Notes under the pieces: generated by a model
Databases searched by the model: none
Told to the model about the DNA's origin: nothing
Seen by the model: only the letters and a program-made list of their open reading frames with translations
From: Callorhinus ursinus
Taxonomy: Eukaryota; Chordata; Mammalia; Carnivora; Otariidae
Assembly: GCF_003265705.1 (NCBI RefSeq)
Contig: NW_020312935.1
Span: 2,097,769-2,161,768 of the forward strand
DNA: 64,000 nt
Direction of reading: 5' to 3'
Made by a program: the position numbers and the translations under genes
Part shown: in pieces, positions 1 through 10,009 of the stretch
How positions within the stretch are numbered: position 1 is the stretch's first letter
Layout of the letters: each line of letters begins with the position of its first letter

Positions 1-755
1 TGCATATTTTTCTCGTTTAGTGCTCTGAAGATATCTTGCCAGTCCTTTCTGGCCTGCCAGGTCTCTGTGGATAGGTCTGTTGCCAATCTAATATTTCTAC
101 CATTGTAGGTTACATATCTCTTCTCCTGAGCTGCTTTCAGGATTTTCTCTTTGTCTCTGAGACTCATAAGTTTAACTATTAGATGTCGGGGGGTTGACCT
201 ATTGATTTTGAGAGGGGTTCTCTGTGCCTCCTGGATTTTGATGCCTGTTTCCTTCCTCACATTAGGGAAGTTCTCTGCTATTATTTGCTCCAATATACCT
301 TCTGCCCCCCTCTCTCTTTCTTCTTCTTCTGGGATCCCAATTATTCTAATGTTGTTTCGTCTTATCGTATCACTTATCTCTCGAATTCTGCCCTCGTGAT
401 CCTGTAGTTGTTTATCTCTCTTTTTCTCAGCCTCTTTATTGTCCATCATTTGGTCTTCTATATCACTGATTCTCTCTTCTGCCTCATTTATCCTAGCAGT
501 TAGTGCCCCCATTTTTGATTGCACCTCATCAATAGCCTTTTTGATTTCAACTTCGTTAGATTTTAGTTCTTTTATTTCTCCAGAAAGGGTTTCTCTAATA
601 ACTTCCACGCTTTTTTCAAGCCCAGCTAGTATCTTTAAAGTCATGATTCTGAACTCTAGGTCCGACATCGTACTGATGTCCGTATTGAGTAGGTCCCTGG
701 CTGACAGTACTACCTCTTGTTCTTTTTGCTGAGGTGATTTTTTTCGTCTTGTCAT
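1..755 (-). CDS. LINE-1 ORF1 protein, 5' part, cut by the window edge
   Basis: The frame starts at the ATG at 755-753 (beginning MTRRKKSPQQKEQEVV) and stays open for 251 codons to position 1, where it leaves the window. ORF1p is the trimeric RNA-binding chaperone of the LINE-1 retrotransposon particle. The beginning is basic, then roughly residues 30-130 are rich in Glu, Lys, Leu and Ile in a coiled-coil-like pattern (for example EERISDIEDQMMDNKEAEKK), followed by the RRM-like part with IRIIGIPEEEE and the start of the C-terminal domain. No stop or frameshift was found, which is unusual for a fossil LINE-1 and points to a recent insertion. Other carnivore ORF1 proteins have, as I recall, a similar start. 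Whether ORF2 is intact cannot be seen, because it lies left of the window. Confidence 0.85.
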   Translation of the reverse strand, partial: MTRRKKSPQQKEQEVVLSARDLLNTDISTMSDLEFRIMTLKILAGLEKSVEVIRETLSGEIKELKSNEVEIKKAIDEVQSKMGALTARINEAEERISDIEDQMMDNKEAEKKRDKQLQDHEGRIREISDTIRRNNIRIIGIPEEEERERGAEGILEQIIAENFPNVRKETGIKIQEAQRTPLKINRSTPRHLIVKLMSLRDKEKILKAAQEKRYVTYNGRNIRLATDLSTETWQARKDWQDIFRALNEKNM

Positions 756-899
756 TTTGTCCAGAGAATAGATGAATGAGAGAACAAAATGCTAACAGGT
801 TAACAACGTCCCCAGCAAATATACTGTATACAAATCAGAAAAGACCTGAAACCAGGGGAAAAGAAAGGGAAAGAGAGAAAAAAGAAAGAGAAAAAAAAA

Positions 900-1690
900 G
901 ATAAAAACAAAAACAAAACAATACAGAAAAAGCAGAATATGATCAAATATGATCAGGCTAGTGCATAGATCAGTGCCACACACTAGATTTTGGGCGTATT
1001 TTGGTCTGTTAGAAAAAAGTGCCTCCTAAAATTTTAAAGGAAGAAAGACATATATGTACAAAATAAGGGTCAATACAATGAAGGGATGGAAGATGACTGT
1101 AAAGATGAAAATTATAAAAGATTTTATAAAAGGAATTGATAAGTTGTTTGAAAAAAGAAAGAAGAAGATTTAAAAAAAAAAAAAGGGAGAGAATGTGATC
1201 AGGCAGGAGACTAGAACAAAGCCATACACTAGTGATTTAGGGTATATTTTGATCTGTTAGAAGAAACTGTATCTCAAAATTTTAAAGACAGAACAACTTA
1301 TAAATATGTGCCAGGGCGCCTGGATGGCTCAGTTGGTTAAGCCACTGCCTTCGGCTCAGGTCATGATCCTGGAGTCCCGGGATCGAGTCCCGCATCGGGC
1401 TCCCTGCTCAGCAGGGAGTCTGCTTCTCCCTCTGACCCTCCCCCCACTCATGTGCTTTCTCTCTCTCATTCTTTCTCTCAAATAAATAAATAAAATCTTT
1501 AAAATAAATAAATAAATATATGCCAAAAATAAGGGTAACTACTATGAAGGGATAAAATATGACTCTAAAAATGAAAAATAAAAAAATGTTTTTTTTTTAA
1601 AAGGGATTGATAAGATGGTTGAAAAAGGGAAAAAGAAAAATTAAAAAAAAGTTAAAAAAATTAACTTTGATGAACTAATGAATCATGGTA
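900..1690 (-). repeat. Two tandem units in the LINE-1 5' UTR
   Basis: Unit A (about 940-1180) and unit B (about 1195-1690, less the inserted SINE) share in order 'gatcaggc', a segment on 'cacactag', 'atctgttagaa', 'aaaattttaaag', 'aataagggt', 'atgaaggga' and 'attgataag'. The copies are diverged but clearly related over about 250 bp. Monomer-like duplications in this part of a LINE-1 often carry promoter activity; that role is inferred. Confidence 0.7.
1313..1517 (+). mobile_element. SINEC (tRNA-Lys) SINE nested in the LINE-1
   Basis: Head 'ggcgcctggatggctcagttgg', tail of aaat repeats. Flanked by near-identical 'aaatatgtgcc' and 'aaatatatgcc', a likely target-site duplication. It must be younger than the LINE-1 it interrupts. 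Confidence 0.92.
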
Positions 1691-2778
1691 AAAAAAAGCC
1701 ATGAATTCTATGTGCAGTATTCCCCTAGCGCTGGAGTTCTCCCGTTCTCCTTGATCGGTAAACTTGGTCTTGGCTTGCTGGCTGTTTGTGCTGATCTTCT
1801 GGGGGAGGGGCCTGTTGCCGTGGTTTCCAAATGTCTTTGCCGGAGGCGGAATTGCCCCGCCCTTGTTGGTCTGGTCTAAGCAAGCTGCTCGGGTTTGCTC
1901 TCAGGAGCTTTTTGTTCCCTGCAAGCTCTCGGTACAGCTTTGGAGGACCAGGGCGAAAATGGTGGCCTCCCAATCTCCACCCGGAGTTGCTGAGAACTCG
2001 GGGCCCCGCTCCTCAGTGCGCCCCCAGAGAAAAGCAGTCACTCCCGTGTCCCCAGTCTCTGGCCGCACTCCATGCTCACCCGGCCTGTGACTGAGCGTTT
2101 GTATCTCTGGCACCCGACCTCGTGTGGAGTCTCCAAACCCAGCAGATCCCTGCGGTGCGCTCCCGCGCCACTCCTCCCGGGGGAGGGAGGGGAGTCTCCC
2201 CGGCTCTGCCGCTTGTTGGGTCCCTGCTGGAGGAGCAGTGGTCTGACTGTCCCGCGGTCGGTTCATGGCCACCCCGAGCTGAGAGCCCGCGCCTCGGCTC
2301 CGTCTCTGCAGCCGGCTTCCCCGCTCCGATACCTGGGAGCTCTGGCGCACTCAGGCACCCCCGGTCTTTCTGTGACCCCGAGGGTCCTGAGACCACACTG
2401 TCCCAGGAGGATTCCACCCCCCGCTTAGCCACTGGAGCGACGTCCCTCAGCGGAGCCGGCTTCTCAAAGTTCCGATTTTGTGCTCCGCGGTTCTAGCACT
2501 TGCCAGAAGCGGCCGGCAGAGGCCCCCTCGCCCTCCGTCTAGCCTCCCGAATATCCCCTCGGATTCACTTCTTCGCACGTCCTACCTTCCAGTAAGTGGT
2601 CGCTTCTCTGTTCAGAGAGTTGTTGCTACTCTCCTCTTTGATCTCCTGTTGAGTTCGTAGGTGTTCAGAATGGTTTGATCCCTATTCAGCTGAATTCCTG
2701 AGACCAGACGAAATCTAGGTCTCCTCCTCCTCCGCCATCTTGCTCCGCCCCCCTCCCCCCTTTTTAAAAAGGAATTTG

Positions 2779-2982
2779 AGGGCGCGTGGGTGGCTCAGTC
2801 ATTAAGCGTCTGCCTTCGGCTCAGGTCATGGTCCCAGGGTCCTGGGATCGAGCCCCGCATCGGGCTCCCTGCTTGGCAGGAAGCCTGCTTCTCCCTCTCC
2901 CTACTCCCCCTGCTTGTGTTTCTTCTCTCGCTGTCTGTCAAATAAATAAATAAAATCTTAAAAAAAAATTAATTAAAAAAAT
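2779..2982 (+). mobile_element. SINEC SINE
   Basis: Head 'gcgcgtgggtggctcag', body 'gggatcgagccccgcatcgg', A-rich tail. Flanked by 'aaaaggaatttga' on both sides, the target-site duplication. It sits just beyond the 5' end of the LINE-1. Confidence 0.92.
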
Positions 2983-3114
2983 AAAAGGAATTTGAATTTT
3001 ATCGTATTGCATGTACTTCTGTAAGATATCACAAGTCCTTTTTGGAATGAAGCAGGGAATAAACAACCAACCAACAAATGATAATTGTAACAACATGAAA
3101 GCCAGAGTTGGCTT

Positions 3115-3325
3115 TAAAAATGTTACGACTATGGACTCTGAGAAACAAACTGAGGGTTCTGGGTGGGGGGTGATGGGTTAATCCGGTGATGGGTATTAAG
3201 GAGGGCACGTATTGCATGGAGCACTGGGTGTTATATGCAAACAATGAATCATGGAACACTACATCACAAACTAATGATGTAGTGTATGGTGATTAACATA
3301 AGAAAATAAAATTAAAAAAAACCTG
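3115..3325 (+). mobile_element. LINE-1 3' end, 5'-truncated
   Basis: Contains 'atggactctgagaaacaaac', 'gatgggtattaaggagggca', 'aacaatgaatcatgg' and 'gtatggtgattaacata' before an A-rich tail. The same 3' UTR is seen at 62520-62745, so both come from a fairly young carnivore LINE-1 family. Confidence 0.8.
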
Positions 3326-3948
3326 TCGTTAGTAAAGTATCCATTCAACCTGGTTCTTTCCTGCATTTAAGTACTTTCCTTTCCTTATGAGAACACTGTA
3401 TCCGGGGCACTTAGTGAGCCAGAGTGGCGTTCCGGTGGGACTCACCAGGAATGACAGAGATTACTAATCCCAGATGTGTGCTGTCAAGGGACGTACTTAC
3501 AAGATCAGCGTGAGCAGGGTGGTGACAGGAGGTTGCAGGATGAGTAGCTGCCACAGAAAGAAGAAAGCAGACTAAGTTCAAGTAAAAGTCTAGGATAGAA
3601 ATTTATTTGAGGACGTCTTATTCTTGGCAAAAAACAATGCAAATCATTTCATATAGTAAACTAAAGTGACCATTTCCCACTGATAATTCTGTAGACAAAC
3701 TAGGATTCCAGAGCTGAAGTGTCACAAATCACTCACATCTAATCTCTGCTTACTCTTCAAAGGCCCTCAGTATAAAAATATTTAAATCAGATCAATCGTA
3801 AAGTTGCCAGTACCTAAATATTACTGTGGAAGTATTTGCCTCATAATTTTACCAAAAGAAGCTCCCTATTAATAAATCAGAGCATATTTCTGATAGTTTT
3901 AGATGAGATCGGGTACATTCAAGGTGGTATGGCCATAATCTGATACTT
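3326..3948. other. Unique-looking intergenic sequence
   Basis: No open frame with coding character, RNA gene or recognisable repeat was seen. It lies between a LINE-1 tail and a pair of SINEs. Confidence 0.4.
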
Positions 3949-3949
3949 T

Positions 3950-4160
3950 TAAAGAATTTTTAAAATTTTTTTATTCATTTGAGAGAGAGAATAGAGCGAG
4001 CGAGCGAGAGAGCATGAGTGGAGGTGAGGGGCAGAGGGAGAGGGAAAAGTAGACTTCCCACTGAGCAGGGAGGCTAATGCGGGACTCGATCCCAGGACTC
4101 TGAGATCATGACCTGAGCAGAAGGCAGACACTTAACTGACTGAGCCACCCAGGTGCCCCC
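3950..4160 (-). mobile_element. SINEC SINE, first of an adjoining pair
   Basis: Minus-strand copy: T-rich start, gagaga tract, end 'gactgagccacccaggtgcc'. 'tctgatacttttaaag' before it and 'tctgatacttttagaa' after the second SINE suggest one duplication bracketing both copies. Confidence 0.9.
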
Positions 4161-4164
4161 CACC

Positions 4165-4343
4165 CTTTTTAAGATTTATTCATTTATTTGAGAGAGAGAC
4201 ACATACAAAGAGTGTGCAATTGGTGGGGGGGGGGCAGAGTGAGAGGAGAAGCTAATTCCCCACTCAGCTCAATCCCAGGAGCCCAGGATCATGACCTGAG
4301 CCGAAACCAAGAGTTGGACACTTAACAGACTGAGCCAGGAGTC
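4165..4343 (-). mobile_element. SINEC SINE, second of the pair
   Basis: Starts 'tttttaagatttattcattt', ends 'gactgagccaggagtccctgg'; more worn at its head than the first copy. Probably inserted into the tail of its neighbour. Confidence 0.85.
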
Positions 4344-5858
4344 CCTGGAGTCTGATACTTTTAGAAAATAATCGTTGACAACATTTTACCAGATCACGGT
4401 TATTGCTTTCATTCCCTTTCCACATTTTCCAAGAAAACTATGATCTGAAGGCACTATCAGTGTTAACACACATGGCTATTTGCTATTAACTTAGGCTGAC
4501 TTCCTTCAAGGCATGTGCTCTACACCCATTACAATTTATCTGATTATAGCAAGCCTGTTTCTGCCACCTTTATCTCTTCTTGTAACAGTCTCTCTGCTGT
4601 TGATAGGACTGATATGTATGTTTAGCAGCAGAATCATTCTAACCACTACTGCTGGGGGAGGACAGAGTTCTGAGATGTTCTTCTGATTAGTTGCCATGTC
4701 TTTCTTTTTTCTCTGTAGTTTTTTGAAGAGACAGCCTATGTGTGAGCAGGGGCCAGGAGGAGCAGAGGGTGCCACCGAGGTGCCCTGGATAACTGGTATT
4801 TCTTAAGGATAAAACTAGAACTAATGAAATATAAGTGATAAATAGGTAAAAGAGAATAGAAAAATGTGTATATATAACATCACATTCTAGGCAAAATCAG
4901 CAAAAAGTGACCTGGATACCTGCTGAGAAAATTTCCATGTTACAAGGATTAAAGAATTTTACAGTCTGATAGAGGAAAAAAAGGCTACCTATTAAAAAAA
5001 AAAGTCTAACCGTAGTCTTTTCCACGGTAACCAGAAATGCCAAAAAGCAAGAGAACGGTGTCTGCAGAGTCTTGAGGGCAAGACTGACAAAGGAAATAAT
5101 GTTCCTTGTATTGCAGAGACTACTGCTTACTTCCCCTGCTGTCTTCCTTCCTTTGAAGGAAACATGGTAGCCCCATTAAAGGACTACATTTCCCAGCCTT
5201 CCTTGCTGGCAGCAGTAAGGCCATGTGATCAGGTCCTGGCCAGTGGGATATGACAAGTAACTGGTGCAATTTCCAGGCTGTGCCCTTAAAGGAAAGGATC
5301 AGGCTTCCCATTTTCCCTTCTCCCCTTCCCATTTGATAGAATGCGAACACGGAGGCGGGGAGCTAATGCAGCGTTTATAGACCACGAGATGCAAGTCACA
5401 AGGTGATGACAGCAGAACAAGGCAGGAAGACTTTGGGTCTCCTAAGCTGTGGAGCCTACTTAACAGCCCTGGTCTGCTTACTTACACCGTGATGTGGAAG
5501 AGAAAGGAAATTCCATTTGTTCAAGCTTCCATTCTGACTTCTGTTACAGCAACTGACCCTATGTTTTTAACTTGTACATCCTGCTAAAACATGGCCTATT
5601 GGGAAGGGACAAGAAAGACATTTTGAGTATCCTTGAGTTCCCAAAATATTTCCACCAATGGATCTTTCTTGTAAAAACAACTGGAATAGAGACTATACAA
5701 ACTTAAGAGCTCAAGAAGGGTAAAGTTATGGCATAAAAATGATTGGGGCTAAATGTGAAACCAGTTAAAACAGATATACGTTCTAAATTGTTGGAAATAT
5801 GGCTTTGACAAAAGTTTTTTTTTTTAAAGGTATTCTTAAGTTACATATAAAAAAAACA
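4344..5858. other. Intergenic sequence with faint old repeat remnants
   Basis: No gene seen. 5120-5350 ('ggactacatttcccagccttcc', 'ccatgtgatcaggtcctggcc') reads like an old interspersed repeat, class not settled. The rest is A/T-rich with no pattern I could assign. Confidence 0.35.
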
Positions 5859-6065
5859 GGGGCGCTTGGGTGGCTCAGTTGGTTAAGCGTCCAACTCTCG
5901 GTTTCGGCTCAGGTCATAATCTCAGGGTCGTGAGATCGAGCCCCACGTCAGGCTCCGTGCTCAGCATGGGGAGTCTGCTTGAGATTCTCTCCCTCTTCCT
6001 CTCCCTCTCCCTCCCTCCACTCTCTCTCAAATAAGTAAATAAATAAATAAAATCTATTAAAAACA
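5859..6065 (+). mobile_element. SINEC SINE, older variant
   Basis: Head 'ggcgcttgggtggctcagtt', internal 'gtccaactctcggtttcggc', tail of aaat units. The 'aactctcggtttcgg' form marks an older subfamily than the copy at 31928. Confidence 0.9.
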
Positions 6066-6513
6066 AACCAATATAACAATAACCTCAATAAAACCCACAG
6101 ACTATACTAACAAAATCTATGGAGGGACAGCGGGGAAGGAAAAACTAACATGTGCTATATTCCTTTAACCAGATGAGGGGGCTTCAAAAGAGACTGTTTC
6201 ACTCCTGAGCCCAACCATTAGAGAAACACAGGTGCAGGAATGTGTTCAAAAAGAACAACTCCTTGAAGGCAAACAATTAAACAAGAGTACGGAAGAGTAA
6301 AATTCCAACAAAGGACAGAAGAAAGTAGCAAGAAAGGATTAGAACCCAAAAGCACAGAAGAAGGCAAGAAATGACATGTTATTAAAATACCCATTTAAAT
6401 ATGATAAACTCTACTATAAAAATATTCTCAGAATCAAATAATTAGACCCATTTACACAAAATTTAATAGGAACAAGTGTAAAACAAAGTGACACAAAATT
6501 TTCAAAGGACCTT

Positions 6514-6625
6514 GGGGGGCACCTGGCTGGCTTAGTCAGAGGAACATGCAAGTCTTGATCTCAGGGTTGTGAGTTTGAGCCCCACACTGGGTATAGAGAT
6601 TACTTAAAAATTGAAAAAAAAATTT
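6514..6625 (+). mobile_element. Short old SINEC variant
   Basis: Diverged head 'gggcacctggctggcttag' joined directly to 'gagccccacactgggtatagagattacttaaa', lacking the pyrimidine-rich middle. This short form recurs at 29902 (+) and at 9172, 9911, 40017 and 50458 (-). Confidence 0.75.
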
Positions 6626-8330
6626 TTTTTCAAAGGGCCGTATGTACATAAATATAAGGCAACTCCCCAGATAAGGCAATGCCCTCCTTTCTCAATGAGG
6701 AGATTTAAAGATAGTTATTTGGGAGCAAACTTGACTATGTCATTTCTAAGGATATAGGTGAAACAGTCAAATGTCTAGTTAACTTGTTCTACAAAGGCAT
6801 GTTTAAAATCACATGTTATCTGTAGTCGTGTATTTACTTAGGCGCACTGCTCTGGAAACTCGCTTTCCATGACATGGCTTTACTGAAACTCTTCAAATGC
6901 AACCTCAGTCTCAGTGCCTTAATTATCAAGAGAGCGACTTCTGTAATTATTTAACAGTTTCAAAACTACACCAACTTTACCTTCATCTACTGCTATCACA
7001 AAACACTTCTTCCCGACCTCACAAGTACCCAGTTACAAAAGCAGCTGGAAAAGCTGATTTTTATGTTTGTTTTTAAGATAGTTATTCATGTCTCTACAAC
7101 AGCACTTTCTAGATTGCTCTTTTAAGGGATCCTTGGAGGGCTTGTTGACAAAGACATCTAAAACTTGAAGTTGTGAGGTCATATCCCCCAGAATAATCAC
7201 TACATGCACTTTAAATTTGTCTCTTTTTCTACCTGGTTGGTCAGGCGATCTCTATAATCATCCGACACTGGTATTGATTGAGGTAATTTCAGGCTAATGC
7301 ATCTTCCCCAAATAGTATTTATTTTTCAAAATTAAAAAAAAAATGAGAGAAAATACCACAATGTGAAATACTGAAAGGACTTGAAGAAGACTTTTTGGAT
7401 GGAAAATTTTGTGGGAGAAAACCCTGTCTTTTATTAGGACACATGTGAAAAGAAGATGGCCAAAGGCCCATCAATAAAGTAGTACCTATAAAATGAGATC
7501 AAAGACTGCAATAAGAGGAGACAAAACAGAACGCAACAGATATTGATGGGGTACATGTTATGATGACACACTTCAGCATTAAACTAATCCTGTGCATCCT
7601 TCCAGGCAGGAATTGATTTCCCTACCCATTCCCTGAGGTCCTTCTGTTTCTTGGTACTGTGACTTCTCCCCTTATCTTCTCGGGTCTCCAGTGTAAATGA
7701 GAATTAATGCCAGGTCTTTCATCGTGGTCTGGAAAGGCCTCTATTCGGAGGCCAATGGAAAAGAGAATTTCTAGTACATAGCTCTAGCTGTAAGTCTATA
7801 AAATAGCTGTCAAGAGCACATTCATGATAATCAAGACAATGCAAATTAAAGATTACTATCCTTTTTTTTTTTTTTTTTTTAAGAACGTAGGAATTCTCAA
7901 GGAGCTCTTCTGCTCTTGACATCACAACACCTTCTACTCTCCAACGTCACAAAATGAGGTCCACCGATTGGGTCAACACTAAGAGAGAATTAAGTTCATT
8001 TTAAGAAATTATGTTCTAAGTGTAATATTCTCCTCGTGTTGTGTAATTCCTATTGGTAGAGAGAAGAGAGTTCAGTAGGTGAACAATAACATTCTTGAAC
8101 ATGCCTCCTTATGTAGACTTGCTATTTCTCACACATGCTGCCCAACGTGGCTTGACAAAAATCATACAACCTCACTGACCATATCTCAGCTTAAATTTGG
8201 ATCACAAGCCTAACAATCTTATAGTGTTCGCCGGGTCTCGTCATGCTTCTGCTCTCTGAGAGGACTTCTTCCTATTTCCTCCTCTACTCTACCTCCAATG
8301 ACAACGAAGTCCCTGATCCTCATTTTCAGT
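6626..8330. other. Intergenic sequence, nothing recognised
   Basis: AT-rich with a T21 run near 7860-7881. No coding exon, RNA gene or clear repeat was found on either strand. If PKD1L3 keeps its human structure this could be one of its introns. Confidence 0.35.
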
Positions 8331-8339
8331 CCCTGATCC

Positions 8340-8818
8340 TATTTCTCTTGACAACCAGTGTCCCCCTAGAAGGTTATGTGGATTGTTTCTACCTTTTTGC
8401 TGTTACAAAGAAACCTACAATAAATAGCCTCATGCGTGTGTCTTTTTATATTTTTGCCAGTGTAACTTTGGGATAGATTCCCAGCAGCACGAATGCTGGG
8501 TCAAAGGGTAGATGTAAATGCAATTTTGCTAGAGACTGCCAAATATTCCTCTCCTTAGAAACTGTATCTTATTGCATTCCCATTAACTATTTATGAGAGT
8601 ACCTATTTCCCTACAGTCTTGCCAGCAGAGTATGTTGTTAAGTTTGTGGATTTATGCCCATCTGATGGGGGGAAATGGTATCTCAGCTTTAATTTGCATT
8701 TCTCTATTTTTGGGCCACAATATTTCATAATATGAAACATTAGACTTCTCTTTCGAATGTTAAGGAACAAATTTACAAACACTTCTCCCACCAACATGTT
8801 ATTTTGGAAGGGGTATTT
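8340..8818 (-). mobile_element. Old LINE-1 3' UTR fragment
   Basis: Read on plus, the series 'gttacaaagaaacctacaa', 'gaatgctgggtcaaaggg', 'cttgccagcagagt' and 'ggtatctcagctttaatttg' is the reverse of old mammalian LINE-1 3' ends. Well diverged. Confidence 0.65.
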
Positions 8819-9030
8819 CTTTTTTTTTTTTTTTTAGAGAGAGCTTGTGCAGGAGCAGGGTGGGGAGGGGCAGAGGGAGAGGGAGAGAGTGAATCTTAAT
8901 TAAGCAGGCTCCACGCTTAGCTCAACAGTGCGGAGCTTGACGCGGGGCTCGATCCCACAACCCTGAGATCATGACCTGAGCTGAAACCAAGAGTCAGATG
9001 CTTAACCGACTGTGCCATCCAGACGCTCCG
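8819..9030 (-). mobile_element. SINEC SINE
   Basis: T16 start, gagaga tract, ends 'gactgtgccatccagacgc'. Flanks 'ggaaggggtatttctt' and 'ggaagaggcatttctt' are the diverged target-site duplication. Confidence 0.9.
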
Positions 9031-9085
9031 GAAGAGGCATTTCTTAAGTTCACAATAAAACGTATAAACACTATGATAACAGTAG

Positions 9086-9170
9086 CCCTTCCTTCCTTCC
9101 TTCCTTTCTTTCTTTTTCCCTTTATCTTTCCTTCCTTCCCTTCCTTTTCTTTTTTTCTTCCTTCCTTCTT
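9086..9170. repeat. CCTT/CTTT-rich simple repeat
   Basis: Impure runs of ccttccttcc and ctttctttc over about 85 bp, next to a short SINE. Confidence 0.85.
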
Positions 9171-9171
9171 A

Positions 9172-9266
9172 CATTTTTTATTTATTTAAGTAATCTCTAC
9201 ACCCAACATGGGGCCAAACTAACGACCCAAGATCAAGAGTCACATGCTTTTCTGGCTGAGCCCCAA
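9172..9266 (-). mobile_element. Short old SINEC variant
   Basis: 'aagtaatctctacacccaac', 'atggggccaaactaacgacc', 'gatcaagagtcacatgc': reverse of the short form seen at 6514. Confidence 0.75.
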
Positions 9267-9439
9267 CAATAGCTATTTCGGAACACTAAGCAATTACATT
9301 GTGCCAATACTTTAGTTTTAAAGGTAATTAGCAATATCAGATCTCCAAGAGATCCAATGACCTTTGACATGAATGTGATACTATCTAGAAGCAGAAATGA
9401 ACTTTGCACAAAAAATTGAAATTTCATAATAGTAACAGT

Positions 9440-9605
9440 AATAACTGCCAGGCACTGTTCTAATACTTTCCTTCTGTTATCTACTAATCCTCATGACAAT
9501 CCTTTGAAGGACTGCCCAGGGGCCACAAGAGGAAAGTCCCAGAATCAAGACATGAACTCAGAAGTCTGACTTTAGAGCCTGAGCTCTTAACTACAGAAAC
9601 ATTTA
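9440..9605 (+). mobile_element. MIR remnant
   Basis: 'ctgccaggcactgttctaat', 'aatcctcatgacaatccttt' and a later 'gagcctgagctcttaactac' follow the MIR core order. Ancient and diverged. Confidence 0.6.
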
Positions 9606-9664
9606 ATCTCATTATGGGAATGCAGGTTCAGAATTTGCTGAATTGGCTTAGATAACTGAATAGA

Positions 9665-9831
9665 ATTTTTTTTTTAAGATTTTATTTATTCATTTGACAG
9701 AGAGAGGGAACACAGGCAGGAGGAGTGGGAGAGGGAGAAGCAGGGAGCCCGATGCGGGGCTCGATCCCAGGACCCTGGGATCATGACCTGAGCCAAAGGC
9801 AGCCATTTAACGACTGAGCCACCCAGGCACC
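9665..9831 (-). mobile_element. SINEC SINE
   Basis: Begins 'tttttttttaagattttatt', ends 'gactgagccacccaggcacc'; flanked by 'ctgaatagaatt' on both sides. Confidence 0.92.
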
Positions 9832-9910
9832 CCTGAATAGAATTCTCTTTAAAAACGTTTTTTGTTGTTTTTTTAAAAAGATTTTATTTTTTTATCGTAA
9901 AATTTTGTTT

Positions 9911-10009
9911 ATTTTTAAAGATTTTATGTGTAATTTCTGCACCCAACATGGGGCTCGAACTCACAACCCCAAGATCAAGAGTCGCATGCCTGACTCAGCC
10001 AGATGCCCC
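9911..10009 (-). mobile_element. Short old SINEC variant
   Basis: 'tttctgcacccaacatggggctcgaactc' pattern and 'gatcaagagtcgcatgc'. It lies in a T-rich stretch that may be the remnant of another tail. Confidence 0.75.

Larger units (their letters stand above)
1..2760 (-). mobile_element. Young LINE-1, complete 5' end, minus strand
   Basis: Read on the minus strand, the element begins near 2750 with GGGCGGAGCAAGATGGCGG, the usual LINE-1 5' start. It continues through a GC- and CpG-rich 5' UTR (about 2750-1700), then an A-rich segment with two diverged tandem units (about 1690-900), and enters ORF1 at 755. A plus-strand SINE at 1313-1517 has landed in the A-rich segment. The body continues beyond the left edge, so total length is unknown. 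A complete 5' end is rare, because most LINE-1 copies are 5'-truncated. Confidence 0.85.

Noticed and set aside
1313..1390. tRNA-like head of SINEC copies as tRNA genes
   Set aside because: These are tRNA-derived SINE heads with diverged arms and SINE bodies, not functional tRNA genes; no free tRNA or rRNA gene was seen.
1725..2660. Many overlapping frames of 80-150 codons on both strands, like a CpG-island gene
   Set aside because: The block is the GC-rich 5' UTR of a LINE-1; frames overlap on both strands as expected from base composition.
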